64,000 nt of DNA from a bacterium (GCA_029561455.1 JAKQIY010000065.1:1-64000); one strand, 5' to 3'; counted from the stretch's first letter, positions 18,539 to 27,875 are shown. Translations and numbers: made by a program. Notes: a model not told the origin generated them from the sequence alone.

Positions 18539-18844
18539 ATGAATTATAATATGAAATTACAAGAGCTTATAAAACAGAAACGCAATGAAATTATCCATAT
18601 TGCCGCCCGGCATGGCGCTAGTCATGTTCGCTTGATAGGCTCTGTTGCCCGGAACGAGGGAACCGAGCAAAGCGACATTGATTTCCTGGTGCGTTTTGAA
18701 CCGAACAGATCGCTCTTTGACCATATTTCGCTCATTCAGGAACTGGAAGCGCTGCTCAATTGTAAAGTAGATGTCGCCAGCGAAGCCGGGTTGCGGGAAC
18801 GGGTGCGGGAAACTGTTGAGGTGGAGAGTGTAGTGTTATTATAA
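18539..18844 (+). CDS. MNT-type minimal nucleotidyltransferase (MntA-like)
   Basis: 101 residues with the minimal nucleotidyltransferase motif: GSVARNEG followed by DID (Gly34-Ser35, Asp46 and Asp48) and a later Asp in 'CKVDVASEAGL'. The ATG at 18539 or the one at 18551 could be the start. In the HEPN-MNT (HepT-MntA) toxin-antitoxin type, the MNT protein adenylylates and silences its HEPN RNase partner. No HEPN gene is present within the next kilobase. The gene follows a CopG-type antitoxin by 10 bases, giving two antitoxin-like genes and no toxin. Confidence 0.85.
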   Translation: MNYNMKLQELIKQKRNEIIHIAARHGASHVRLIGSVARNEGTEQSDIDFLVRFEPNRSLFDHISLIQELEALLNCKVDVASEAGLRERVRETVEVESVVLL

Positions 18845-18981
18845 TCAAATTGAATTATTACTAATGTTTAATTAATCGTAAATGTGATTTCTTTGTGATT
18901 ACAAATGTTAAATTATTCAGAATTTGGTTTCGAAACTCAAAAACAGCAGAGAATTAGAAACATGATATAAAAGGTAATAAC

Positions 18982-19428
18982 ATGAATAATATAATAATTC
19001 CAATAATTACAGCAATTCTTACTGTTATATTAGGTTGGATAACAATATTCATAAAAGACAGGATACTCCAAAAAACAAAAAATGAATCCAAAAAAATAAA
19101 GATGCAAAGAGAAGCTTTCGAAAAATTATTAGACCTTCACTCCGAGAGAATACAAGGAAAACATCTGAAGGATGAATGGATAGATGAATTTGCAAAAATG
19201 AGTCATTTAATTATTGTATGGGGTTCTGATAAGGTATTATATGAATATATTAAATTTAGACAAAACCAATTTTCTGACAAAGAAAACATAATAAAGGATT
19301 ATGAATTATATTTTGGAAAAGCAGTATTAGAATTTAGAAAAGAGTTAGGGTATAAAAATAAAAAGAATTATCTCCAACCAGAACATATTGTACTAATTTT
19401 TAAATCTGGTTGGAATAATCCATTATAA
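18982..19428 (+). CDS. Small protein with N-terminal membrane segment, unknown function
   Basis: 148 residues, not recognised. One hydrophobic helix at residues 3-24 is followed by a Lys-rich, helical cytoplasmic-type domain. AAAGGT precedes the ATG. Base composition is strongly AT-rich like the restriction-modification genes downstream. There is no helix-turn-helix, so it is not an obvious controller protein of that system. It could be a defence accessory or an unrelated cargo gene. Confidence 0.65.
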   Translation: MNNIIIPIITAILTVILGWITIFIKDRILQKTKNESKKIKMQREAFEKLLDLHSERIQGKHLKDEWIDEFAKMSHLIIVWGSDKVLYEYIKFRQNQFSDKENIIKDYELYFGKAVLEFRKELGYKNKKNYLQPEHIVLIFKSGWNNPL

Positions 19429-19562
19429 ATTGTAAATCTCATTTTTAAACACTAAATTGACTATTTCCATAAAAAAATGCCCTCGAATTAATTAAAGTGA
19501 GAATGATCTAATTAAAATAATTATTAGTTTTTCTGAATTTTTTTACATAAAGTAATTTTATC

Positions 19563-20984
19563 ATGTATGAAATAAATGATACAAAAAGAGAAATCCTTTT
19601 TGAAAAGCTTAAAAACCAAATAGAAATTAATCCGAGTTTAAACAGAACCTTGGTTAGTTTTCAGGCCAATAAAAAGGAATATTTCTATCGCTGGTTTAAA
19701 TATAAAGAAGGTTTTTCTAAAAAATTAGTTCAATTTTTCCTTTCCCAATATCATCCAGCGCCAGGCCATATTCTTGATCCTTTTGCAGGCGTTGGTTCTA
19801 CATTATTTGCAGCAAAAGAATTGGGATGGAAAGCCACTGGAATTGAATTACTCCCGGTAGGAGTGTTCGCTTTCGAATCAAGAATTGCTTCGGAATCAGT
19901 TAATATTGAATGTTTGAAAGAAGAAATAAATAAATTTTTATTAACTTTCAAGGCAGGGGAAAACAATATACCGAAAAGAATAAATCATATTACCATCACT
20001 AAAGGCGCTTTCCCTGATGATTCTGAAAATAATTTGAATTACTTTCTAAATTATTGTACAGGTATTAAGGATTTAAATGTCAGAAAATTATTTGAATTTT
20101 CCGCTTTTTCTGTATTGGAAGAAATAAGCTATACAAGGAAAGATGGTCAATACCTTAGATGGGATTACAGGGCTAACAAAAGCTGGGGAAAAGTAAAATT
20201 TGATAAAGGCAAAATATATCCATTTAGTGAAGCAATTACAAAAAAACTTGCCGATATGTACCAGGATCTGAAATTTGGTAATGACGATGATTTATTTTCC
20301 CAGCTTGATGAAGAAAAAGGTTTTACCGGGATAATGCCGAAATTATTACAGGGTTCATCTCTGGAATTAATGCCCAAGTTTGAAAATGACATTTTTGATT
20401 TTATTATGACATCACCACCATATTGTAACCGTTATGATTACACCAGAACTTATGCTTTGGAATTGGTATACCTGGGTTATAATGATGAGCATGTAAAAAA
20501 ACTCCGCCAGGAAATGTTATCATGTACTGTTGAAAACAAGGAAAAGTTGAATATTTTAAAAGACATATACAAACAATCAGGTAAAACTGAATCATTTGAT
20601 CAGATATTCTCTATGTATAATACAAATGATGCCATGCTCGAAGTGAATAATACTCTGGTTGCCTTGAATAAAAAAAACTTGTTGAATAATTCTAATGTAC
20701 CACGAATGGTAAAAAATTATTTTCTGGAAATGGCATTTATCATTTATGAAATGTACCGTGTTTTAAAACCCGGTGGATATTCAGTTATGGTTAATGATAA
20801 TGTAAGATATGGCGGCCAGGAAATTCCAGTAGATTTAATATTATCAGATTTTGCAGTGAATTTTGGCTTTGAACTGGAAAAAATTTGGACTTTACCAACA
20901 GGAAAAGGTAATAGCAGCCAACAAATGGGGGATCATGGCAGATCTGAATTACGAAAATGTGTTTACGTTTGGAGAAAGAATTGA
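19563..20984 (+). CDS. Type II DNA methyltransferase of the AvaI/BsoBI family
   Basis: 473 residues. The AdoMet-binding motif I is DPFAGVGST at 72-80, and the catalytic motif IV is TSPPY at 283-287, with about 200 residues between, so a target-recognition region probably lies in that insert. TSPPY is typical of amino-methyltransferases, mostly N4-cytosine. The adjacent endonuclease is of the AvaI/BsoBI family, so this enzyme should modify the same site (CYCGRG in AvaI and BsoBI). Its stop TGA overlaps the TTG start of the endonuclease, implying coupled translation with the methylase first. AT-rich composition differs from the flanking pyruvate dehydrogenase genes, as expected for a transferred system. 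Confidence 0.9.
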   Translation: MYEINDTKREILFEKLKNQIEINPSLNRTLVSFQANKKEYFYRWFKYKEGFSKKLVQFFLSQYHPAPGHILDPFAGVGSTLFAAKELGWKATGIELLPVGVFAFESRIASESVNIECLKEEINKFLLTFKAGENNIPKRINHITITKGAFPDDSENNLNYFLNYCTGIKDLNVRKLFEFSAFSVLEEISYTRKDGQYLRWDYRANKSWGKVKFDKGKIYPFSEAITKKLADMYQDLKFGNDDDLFSQLDEEKGFTGIMPKLLQGSSLELMPKFENDIFDFIMTSPPYCNRYDYTRTYALELVYLGYNDEHVKKLRQEMLSCTVENKEKLNILKDIYKQSGKTESFDQIFSMYNTNDAMLEVNNTLVALNKKNLLNNSNVPRMVKNYFLEMAFIIYEMYRVLKPGGYSVMVNDNVRYGGQEIPVDLILSDFAVNFGFELEKIWTLPTGKGNSSQQMGDHGRSELRKCVYVWRKN

Positions 20985-21952
20985 AAAGTAAAGATCAACC
21001 ATATCTGCATCATTTAAAATCCGCTCAGGATTTAATTACTCCTTATGAAGCAAGACGCGCAGGTTTTGTCGCCCTTGCATTAGAAAAAAACAGAAAAGCA
21101 TCTCCAATCATTGTTGAGGCAAGGGCTTTAAAAGCGGAAGCAGCAAAGGTCTCGTCTCCACAAAAATTACTTAAATTGGAATCTATTCATTCTTCCCTGT
21201 TAACTGCTGCCGGTATTTCCGATAAAGCCGAAAAATTCTTACAAGAGATAGACAAAACCAATGCAATCCAAGGTCTAATTGAAAAATTCTTAATGCCTGC
21301 CGGTAAAGATTTTATTGATGAACTTGTATACCGGTTTTTACTTATCAAGGGAGATCAATTAGGGGGAATTATGAGAAATATTGGTGGTTCTCTCGGTGAA
21401 AGAAAATTGACTAGAGCAATTATTGCTTCTTTAAATCTATATAACTTTTCATATCATTGGCATCATACAAAAAGTAAAAAATGGATTACTAAATCTGATG
21501 ATGATGTGGATATTGAACTTCATTTAAACGGATTAAGCTGGATAAATTCAAAAGGAGTGAGAACACTATTATTCAACCGAACCATTCCTCTGGTGAAAAA
21601 AAATGTTGACATTAGTATTTTAGAATCGCTTCCAGAAAACATCTCTTCAACAAAGGATTCCAATCATTTAAATCCAGTCAAGTATATTGCTTTGGGCGAA
21701 TTAAAAGGGGGAATTGATCCTGCCGGCGCTGACGAGCACTGGAAAACTGCCAATTCCGCTTTAAATCGTATAAGAGCTTCTTTTGCTAAAAAATCATTGC
21801 ATCCAATTACATTTTTTGTTGGAGCAGCAATTGAAAATTCCATGGCTATTGAAATTTTTTCTCAATTAAAATCAGGGCAATTAACAAATGCTGCTAATCT
21901 AACCAATGATGATCAAGTTGCATCACTTTGTAACTGGTTAATTACCATATAA
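20981..21952 (+). CDS. Type II restriction endonuclease, AvaI/BsoBI family
   Basis: 323 residues from a TTG at 20981, with GGAG six bases upstream; an ATG at 20957 lies inside the methylase and would add eight residues. The length equals that recalled for BsoBI. Segments resembling BsoBI run through the whole protein: 'SAQDL' and 'YEARRAGF' near the start, 'ELVYRFLLIKGD', and 'LGELKGGIDPAGADEHW'. This last motif places Glu240, Lys242 and His253 at the same numbers as the BsoBI active site residues, with Asp210 in 'KKNVDIS' as the likely second metal ligand. AvaI and BsoBI cut C^YCGRG. The comparison is from memory and should be aligned. At least five CCCGGG sites occur in this window (7613, 12055, 15791, 59250, 62648), so the chromosome would need protection. 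Confidence 0.9.
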   Translation: MKSKDQPYLHHLKSAQDLITPYEARRAGFVALALEKNRKASPIIVEARALKAEAAKVSSPQKLLKLESIHSSLLTAAGISDKAEKFLQEIDKTNAIQGLIEKFLMPAGKDFIDELVYRFLLIKGDQLGGIMRNIGGSLGERKLTRAIIASLNLYNFSYHWHHTKSKKWITKSDDDVDIELHLNGLSWINSKGVRTLLFNRTIPLVKKNVDISILESLPENISSTKDSNHLNPVKYIALGELKGGIDPAGADEHWKTANSALNRIRASFAKKSLHPITFFVGAAIENSMAIEIFSQLKSGQLTNAANLTNDDQVASLCNWLITI

Positions 21953-21962
21953 CTCTCCCCCC

Positions 21963-23384
21963 TTACCTCCGCTTCGGCCTATACACATGGGTACTCGTGC
22001 CGAACAGCATTTCCGCGCTTTCCATGATCGTTTCCGAAAGCGTGGGGTGCGGATGAATGCTCATCTTTAAATCCGTGGCATTGGCGCCCATCTCGATGGC
22101 CAGCACGCCCTCGGCGATCAATTCACCCGCTCCAGCGCCAGCAATTCCAACACCCAGTATACGCTCCGTCTCGGCATCGATGATCAGCTTGGTCAGCCCG
22201 TCCGGGCGATCCATGGTCAAAGCGCGACCGGAGGCCGCCCACGGAAAACGCATGATGCTGACATTGCGGTTCTGTTCTTTGGCCTGGGCTTCGGTCAGGC
22301 CGCACCAGGCAATTTCGGGATCGGTAAATACTACCGCCGGTATCGCCAGCGGTTCGAACACCGCCTTATGCCCGGCAATCGCTTCGACCGCCACATGGCC
22401 CTCGTGCGACGCCTTGTGCGCCAGCATCGGCTCGCCGGCTATGTCGCCGATAGCGAAAATGTTCGGCTCGTCCGTGCGCCGCTGCCCGTCTACCTGCACA
22501 AAGCCGCGCTGGATGATCTTGACCTTTGTGTTCTCCAAACCGAGATTCTCGGAATTGGGCTTGCGGCCTATGGTCATCAACACCTTGTCGAACACCTGTT
22601 CCGGTTCGGCGATGCCTTCTCCGACAAACCTTACCTTAATCCCTTCTTTGACTTCGCTCATGGCTTTCACTTTGGTATTCAGCAGAATCGCCTGGAATTT
22701 TGCTTCCAGATTCTTTTGCAGGGTTTTCACCAGGTCGCGATCCGCGCCCGGCAACAAACCCGGCGTCATTTCCACGACCGTCACCTTGCTGCCCAGCGCC
22801 GCGTATACCGTGCCCATTTCCAGGCCAATATACCCGCCGCCGATGACCAGCAGCTTGCCCGGCACATCCTGCAAATCCAGCGCCCCGGTCGAGTCCATAA
22901 TGCGGGGACTGTCCGGCGCGAGTCCCGGTATTACCGCGGGACGCGAGCCTGTCGCTAAAACGGCATTCTCAAAACTCAGCTTTTGCTTGCCGCCCTGCGT
23001 GTCGGTTATTTCCAGGGTTTTATTATCCAAAAACACTGCCCGGCCGTGGATATGATTGATCTTGCGCTGCTTGCTCAACTGTCCCAACCCGCCGGTCAGT
23101 TTGTCCACCACGCTCTGCTTCCAGGCGCGCAGCTTGTCCAGATCGATCTGCGGTTTTGTATAGGTAACGCCCCAATTCCTGGCTTCCTCAGTTTCGTTTA
23201 ACAGCTTGGCCACATGCAGCAACGCCTTGGAGGGAATACAGCCGCGATACAAACACACTCCGCCGGGATTCACATCCGGGTCGACCAGCGTCACCTGCAT
23301 GCCCATATCGGCGGCCATAAACGCGGCGGCGTATCCGCCCGGCCCGCCGCCTATAACGACAACACTCTTTACCTCATCACTCAT
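21963..23384 (-). CDS. lpd: Dihydrolipoyl dehydrogenase (E3)
   Basis: 473 residues from the ATG at 23384, which has GGAG nine bases upstream; an ATG 15 bases earlier is too close to a binding site. FAD-dependent E3 reoxidises dihydrolipoamide of the E2 component and makes NADH. Visible marks: FAD GxGxxG in 'VVIGGGPGGYAAAF', the redox disulfide CLYRGC followed by 'IPSKALLH', the NAD site 'VIGGGYIGLEMG', 'ATGSRP', 'IFAIGDIAGEPMLAHKA', and the C-terminal catalytic pair in 'IHPHPTLSE'. It is the last gene of the aceE-aceF-lpd operon, 24 bases after aceF. Confidence 0.97.
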   Translation of the reverse strand: MSDEVKSVVVIGGGPGGYAAAFMAADMGMQVTLVDPDVNPGGVCLYRGCIPSKALLHVAKLLNETEEARNWGVTYTKPQIDLDKLRAWKQSVVDKLTGGLGQLSKQRKINHIHGRAVFLDNKTLEITDTQGGKQKLSFENAVLATGSRPAVIPGLAPDSPRIMDSTGALDLQDVPGKLLVIGGGYIGLEMGTVYAALGSKVTVVEMTPGLLPGADRDLVKTLQKNLEAKFQAILLNTKVKAMSEVKEGIKVRFVGEGIAEPEQVFDKVLMTIGRKPNSENLGLENTKVKIIQRGFVQVDGQRRTDEPNIFAIGDIAGEPMLAHKASHEGHVAVEAIAGHKAVFEPLAIPAVVFTDPEIAWCGLTEAQAKEQNRNVSIMRFPWAASGRALTMDRPDGLTKLIIDAETERILGVGIAGAGAGELIAEGVLAIEMGANATDLKMSIHPHPTLSETIMESAEMLFGTSTHVYRPKRR

Positions 23385-23408
23385 CTGCTGAATCTCCATT
23401 CTCTATAA

Positions 23409-24743
23409 TTAACCTTCCAGTACAATCTTGAACGGCTGTTCAATCGACTCTACCACCCAGCGGGTAAAACGCGCCGCGTCCGCGCCGTCGATAAGACGGT
23501 GATCGTAGGACAGCGACAACGGCAGGATTAGCCGCGGTACAAACTCGTCATTCACATACACCGGCTCCATGCGGGCGCGGGACACACCCAGAATCGCCAC
23601 TTCAGGGGCGTTGATGATGGGCGTAAACGCCGTACCGCCGATGCCGCCCAGGTTGGATATGGTAAAATTCCCGCCCTGCATGTCGTCCAGGGTTAGTTTT
23701 TTATCCCGCGCTTTTTTAGCAATTTCGTTCAGTTCCACGGCAAGTTGCACAATGTTCTTTTTGTCGACGTCGCGAATGACCGGCACCAGCAGGCCGCGAT
23801 CCGTATCCACCGCCACGCCGATGTTGACGTACTTTTTGTAAACGATCTCCCGGCTCGCCATATCCACGCTGGCATTGAACTGCGGGAAGACCTTTAAAGC
23901 GGCGGCGATGATCTTTAATAAAATGGCGGTCATGGTCAACTTGCCGCCGGCGGACTCGGCTTTGGGGGCGAACTGTTTGCGCAACTGTTCCATCTCGGTA
24001 ATATCGGCACGGTCAAACTGGGTTACGTGCGGAATAGTGGCCCAGGCGCTGCTTAAATGTGTGGCGGTCTTTTCCCGCACTTTAGTCATGGGTTCGCGGA
24101 CAATGCCGCCCCATTTGCTGAAATCGGGTAACGGCGCGGCGGCAATCACTGTCCCGCCGGAGGCCGGGGCGCTGCTGTATTGCTCATGCAGCATTTTAGA
24201 ATAGCTTTTCACATCCTCGATGGAAATTCTGCCGTTAGGCCCGCTGCCCTTGACTTTATGAATATCCACGCCGATCTCGCGGGCAAAGCGCCGCACCGAA
24301 GGCGCTGCCGGCGCGGGCACGCCTTTTTCAGGACTTGCCGGTATGATGGGCGCGGCTGACGCTGCCGTCGGTTGCACCGCTGCCGGGGCGTCAGCGCCCG
24401 GTTTGCTTTCCACAGGCGCGGCCGGTTTTACCGGTTCGGCAGGCGGCTGCGGTTTGGCTTGTGGGAGCGGTTCTGCCGGTTTGGGCGCCGTTTCTGCGCC
24501 GGTTGCGGCCAGTACGATCAACACCTGGTCGACCATTACTTCCATTCCTTCTTTGATCGGGATACTCGACACGACCCCGCTCTTGTCCGCAGGGACTTCC
24601 AGCACAGCCTTTTCCGTCTCCAGTTCCACAATCGGCTGATCTTTAACAACCGCATCCCCCACTTTGACTTTGATTGCTACCACCGTACCGGACTTGATAT
24701 TCTCTCCCAGCCCCGGTAATTTTATCTCCATCGCTGACGACAT
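23409..24743 (-). CDS. aceF: Pyruvate dehydrogenase E2, dihydrolipoyl acetyltransferase
   Basis: 444 residues. One lipoyl domain lies at about 1-80, with the lipoylated Lys45 in 'ETEKAVLE'. A long Pro/Ala linker (about 85-135) follows, then a peripheral subunit-binding domain at about 138-178 ('VRRFAREIGVDIHKV', 'GPNGRISIEDV') and the catalytic acetyltransferase core to the end, with the active-site 'SYDHRLIDGADAARF'. GAGGGA precedes the ATG. It moves acetyl groups from E1 to CoA. Having a single lipoyl domain, it is shorter than the E. coli enzyme, which has three. Between aceE and lpd in the operon. Confidence 0.96.
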   Translation of the reverse strand: MSSAMEIKLPGLGENIKSGTVVAIKVKVGDAVVKDQPIVELETEKAVLEVPADKSGVVSSIPIKEGMEVMVDQVLIVLAATGAETAPKPAEPLPQAKPQPPAEPVKPAAPVESKPGADAPAAVQPTAASAAPIIPASPEKGVPAPAAPSVRRFAREIGVDIHKVKGSGPNGRISIEDVKSYSKMLHEQYSSAPASGGTVIAAAPLPDFSKWGGIVREPMTKVREKTATHLSSAWATIPHVTQFDRADITEMEQLRKQFAPKAESAGGKLTMTAILLKIIAAALKVFPQFNASVDMASREIVYKKYVNIGVAVDTDRGLLVPVIRDVDKKNIVQLAVELNEIAKKARDKKLTLDDMQGGNFTISNLGGIGGTAFTPIINAPEVAILGVSRARMEPVYVNDEFVPRLILPLSLSYDHRLIDGADAARFTRWVVESIEQPFKIVLEG

Positions 24744-24828
24744 ATTATTCCCTCTTTTTCTTTAAACCTGTAGTAACTTTGTCTATCAGGTCTATAATGT
24801 CCACAATTACATAACATTTTAAAAATTC

Positions 24829-27516
24829 CTAACTCACCATCGGATTCGCTTTATCCGGATTAATACCCAAATCCTGCATGGCTTGCATGACCACCTCTTT
24901 TTTGATCCTGCCTTCGCGCAGCAGCATGGTTAACGCCGCAAAAGCGATATAATTTTGATCGACTTCAAAGAACTCGCGTAAATGCCGGCGGCCATCGCTG
25001 CGGCCAAAGCCATCGGTGCCGAGCGATAACATTGCTCCCGGTATCCATTTGCCGATCGATTCCGGCAGCGCCCGCACATAGTCCGATGCGGCGACAAACG
25101 GCCCGCTTACGCCTAGCAGCATTTCATCAAGGTAAGACAGGCGCGGCTTTTCACCGGGGTGCAGCATATTCCAGCGATCATTATCGATAGCGTCGCGGTG
25201 CAGTTCCTTGTAACTAGTAACACTCCAGACATCGGCGGCAACCCGGTATTTTTCAGCCAGGATTTGCTGCGCTTCCAGTACTTTGGTCAAAATCGTGCCG
25301 CTGCCGAACAATTGCATCCGCTGCTCCCCCTGCTTTAAATCGGATTTTTTATACAGGTACAATCCCTTTAAAATGCCCTCTTTAACGCCTTTGCCTTGCG
25401 GCATGGCCGGCTGGGCGTAATTTTCATTCATCACCGTTATATAATAAAAAATACTTTCCTGCTTGCCGTACATGCGGTTGATGCCATCCTCGATGATCAC
25501 CGCCAGTTCATAGGCAAAAGCGGGATCGTAAGCCTTGAGATTGGGATAGGGATACGCCAATAAATGGCTGTTGCCGTCCTGGTGCTGCAAGCCTTCTCCG
25601 GCCAGCGTGGTTCGTCCTGCTGTGCCGCCAACCATAAAGCCCCTGGCGCGCATATCGCCGGCTGCCCATACCAGGTCGCCAATGCGCTGCAGGCCAAACA
25701 TGGAATAATAGATGAAAAACGGCAGCGCGTTGATATTGTGCGTTGAATAAGCCGTCCCGGCGGCAATAAACGAGGACATGGAACCCGCTTCGGTAATGCC
25801 CTCTTCGAGGATCTGGCCGTTTTTGGCCTCCTTATAATAGAGCAAAATTTCTTTGTCAACAGGTTCATATAACTGGCCCTGGTGGGCGTAAATACCGATC
25901 TGGCGGAACAACGCCTCCATTCCAAAGGTGCGGGCTTCATCGGGTACAATCGGCACCACCAGCTTGCCCAGGTGCTCATCACGCAGCAGCTTGGTCAAAA
26001 TGCGCACAAACACCATGGTCGTGGAAACTTCGCGTCCCTCGGTGCCCTGGTAGAATTCTTCGTATAAGGATTGCTCCGGGGTCATGACCGGATCGCTTTG
26101 CATACGGCGGGTGGGCACAAAGCCGTGCAGCTTTTTGCGCTGTTCCTGCAGGTATTGCATTTCGGGACTGTTTTCTTCAGGCCGGTAGAACGGCAGGGTG
26201 TCAATATCGTCATCGGAAATGGGGATACCGAAACGGCTGCGGAAATGGCGCAACTCTTGTTCATTGAGCTTTTTCTGTTGATGGGTAATGTTCCTGCCTT
26301 CGCCGGCCTCGCCCATGCCGTAGCCTTTGATGGTACGGGCCAGAATGACCGTCGGCGCACCCCTGTGCTCCACGGCGGCCTTGTAAGCGGCGTATACTTT
26401 GACCGGATCGTGGCCGCCCAGTCGCATTTTTTCCAGTTCCTCATCGGAATAATTCTGTACCATTTTCAGCAAGCGGGGGTCGGCGCCGTAAAAATGCTGG
26501 CGGATATAAGCGCCGCCGCGTACGGCATAGTTTTGATAATCACCGTCCACTACTTCATTCATGCGCCGCCGCAGCAGACCGTCGTAGTCTTTATCCAGCA
26601 GCGCGTCCCAGTCGCTGCCCCAAATCACTTTGATCGTATTCCATCCGGCGCCGCGAAACACCTGTTCCAGTTCCTGGATGATCTTACCGTTGCCGCGCAC
26701 CGGGCCGTCCAGTCGCTGCAGGTTGCAGTTAATCACAAAAATCAAATTATCCAGCTTTTCACGCACGGCCAGGGATATAGCGCCCAGGGTTTCCGGCTCG
26801 TCGGTTTCGCCGTCGCCCAAAAACGCCCACACTTTTTCGCCCAGCGGTTTTTTCAGGCCGCGGTCTTCAAGATAGCGATTGAACCGCGCCTGGTAAATGG
26901 CCATCAGCGGGCCCAGTCCCATTGACACGGTGGGGAACTGCCAGAAATCCGGTTTGAGCCAGGGATGCGGATACGAAGGCAAACCGCCTCCTTGATGTAC
27001 TTCGTGGCGGAAATTGCCGAGCTGTTCGGCGGACAAGCGTCCTTCCAGAAACGCCCGAGCATAAATGCCAGGAGAAGCATGACCCTGGAAATAGATCTGG
27101 TCGCCGCTGAACTCACCCTGCGGCGCGCGGAAAAAATGATTGAAACCAACTTCATACAGGGTAGCAGCGGAAGCATACGTAGAGATATGCCCGCCGATAC
27201 CGCTTTCATTGCGGTTGGCGCGCACCACCATAGCCATCGCATTCCAGCGGATCAGGCTTTTAATGCGCCGCTCGGTCTCGCGGCTGCCGGGGAACGGCGG
27301 CTGCTCGGCTACTGGGATGGTGTTGATATAGGGCGTGTTGGCGGTAAAGGGCAGCTTGACCCCGGCCTGGTACGCGCGCTGCTGCAATTCCAACAGCAAT
27401 TTTGCGGTGCGCTCCGCACCGCCGGACTGGATGACGTAATCCAGCGATTCCAGCCACTCTTTTAGTTCAATATCGTTCAGGTTTGGTTCGTTTATGGAAG
27501 AGACATTGTCGCTCAT
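24829..27516 (-). CDS. aceE: Pyruvate dehydrogenase E1, homodimeric type
   Basis: 895 residues, the usual length of the single-chain (alpha2) E1 of the E. coli type, not the two-chain E1alpha/E1beta type. It binds thiamine diphosphate ('FLGDGETDEPETLGA' with 'NCNLQRLDGPVRGN') and has 'GYGMGEAGEGRN', 'VPIVPDEARTFGMEALFRQIGIY' and 'LGTDGFGRSD' near the C-terminus. It decarboxylates pyruvate and reductively acetylates the E2 lipoyl group. First gene of the operon; 85 bases separate it from aceF. AAAGGA lies upstream of the ATG. Confidence 0.97.
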   Translation of the reverse strand: MSDNVSSINEPNLNDIELKEWLESLDYVIQSGGAERTAKLLLELQQRAYQAGVKLPFTANTPYINTIPVAEQPPFPGSRETERRIKSLIRWNAMAMVVRANRNESGIGGHISTYASAATLYEVGFNHFFRAPQGEFSGDQIYFQGHASPGIYARAFLEGRLSAEQLGNFRHEVHQGGGLPSYPHPWLKPDFWQFPTVSMGLGPLMAIYQARFNRYLEDRGLKKPLGEKVWAFLGDGETDEPETLGAISLAVREKLDNLIFVINCNLQRLDGPVRGNGKIIQELEQVFRGAGWNTIKVIWGSDWDALLDKDYDGLLRRRMNEVVDGDYQNYAVRGGAYIRQHFYGADPRLLKMVQNYSDEELEKMRLGGHDPVKVYAAYKAAVEHRGAPTVILARTIKGYGMGEAGEGRNITHQQKKLNEQELRHFRSRFGIPISDDDIDTLPFYRPEENSPEMQYLQEQRKKLHGFVPTRRMQSDPVMTPEQSLYEEFYQGTEGREVSTTMVFVRILTKLLRDEHLGKLVVPIVPDEARTFGMEALFRQIGIYAHQGQLYEPVDKEILLYYKEAKNGQILEEGITEAGSMSSFIAAGTAYSTHNINALPFFIYYSMFGLQRIGDLVWAAGDMRARGFMVGGTAGRTTLAGEGLQHQDGNSHLLAYPYPNLKAYDPAFAYELAVIIEDGINRMYGKQESIFYYITVMNENYAQPAMPQGKGVKEGILKGLYLYKKSDLKQGEQRMQLFGSGTILTKVLEAQQILAEKYRVAADVWSVTSYKELHRDAIDNDRWNMLHPGEKPRLSYLDEMLLGVSGPFVAASDYVRALPESIGKWIPGAMLSLGTDGFGRSDGRRHLREFFEVDQNYIAFAALTMLLREGRIKKEVVMQAMQDLGINPDKANPMVS

Positions 27517-27875
27517 GCTGACATTCCTTTAATTTATCACATTCTGTAAAATTTTGCTCACTCGCTATAACGGCGCTTAATTGATCAATATTCCTTTGGT
27601 ATTTATGAATAATTTGGTTATTAAAAGAATCATTCTCTATTTATGATGTAATAGCTCTTTAAACGATTCAGATTGAATTTCCCTCTGCGTTCTTTGCGAC
27701 CTCTGCGGTTAAAAAAATAGAAACCGCCGAGATCGCTGTGGACGCAGAGGGGAAAAGTATAAGATAATGAATTATCAATTTACCAGTTTTAAGATAATTA
27801 AAAAAACGATAAATACCCACTATAAACAACCTAGTGCCTGATTTTATGTTGGCTAATATGGCAAGCCTGGAAGAG
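27517..27875. other. Intergenic region between aceE and the vapBC-like pair
   Basis: About 360 bases that include the aceE promoter region and an imperfect inverted repeat at 27681-27752. No gene is seen. Confidence 0.5.
27681..27752. repeat. Imperfect inverted repeat with 'CTCTGCG' units
   Basis: Two arms of about 30 bases (27681-27710 and 27721-27752), complementary except for about six positions, around an A-rich loop. The arms read CCCTCTGCGT...CTCTGCGGTT and its complement. A degenerate relative (CCTCTGCATTCTCTGCACACTCTGG) lies at 28734-28760. These short 'CTGCG' phrases resemble the larger repeats at 32.5-34.3 kb. Confidence 0.6.

Noticed and set aside
18982-19428. Controller (C) protein of the restriction system
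   Set aside because: No helix-turn-helix; the protein has an N-terminal membrane helix.
22057-23055. Long open frame antisense to lpd
   Set aside because: It is a by-product of GC-rich codon usage in lpd; no ribosome binding site or family likeness.
26071-26925. Long open frame antisense to aceE
   Set aside because: Same reason; the aceE frame is certain.
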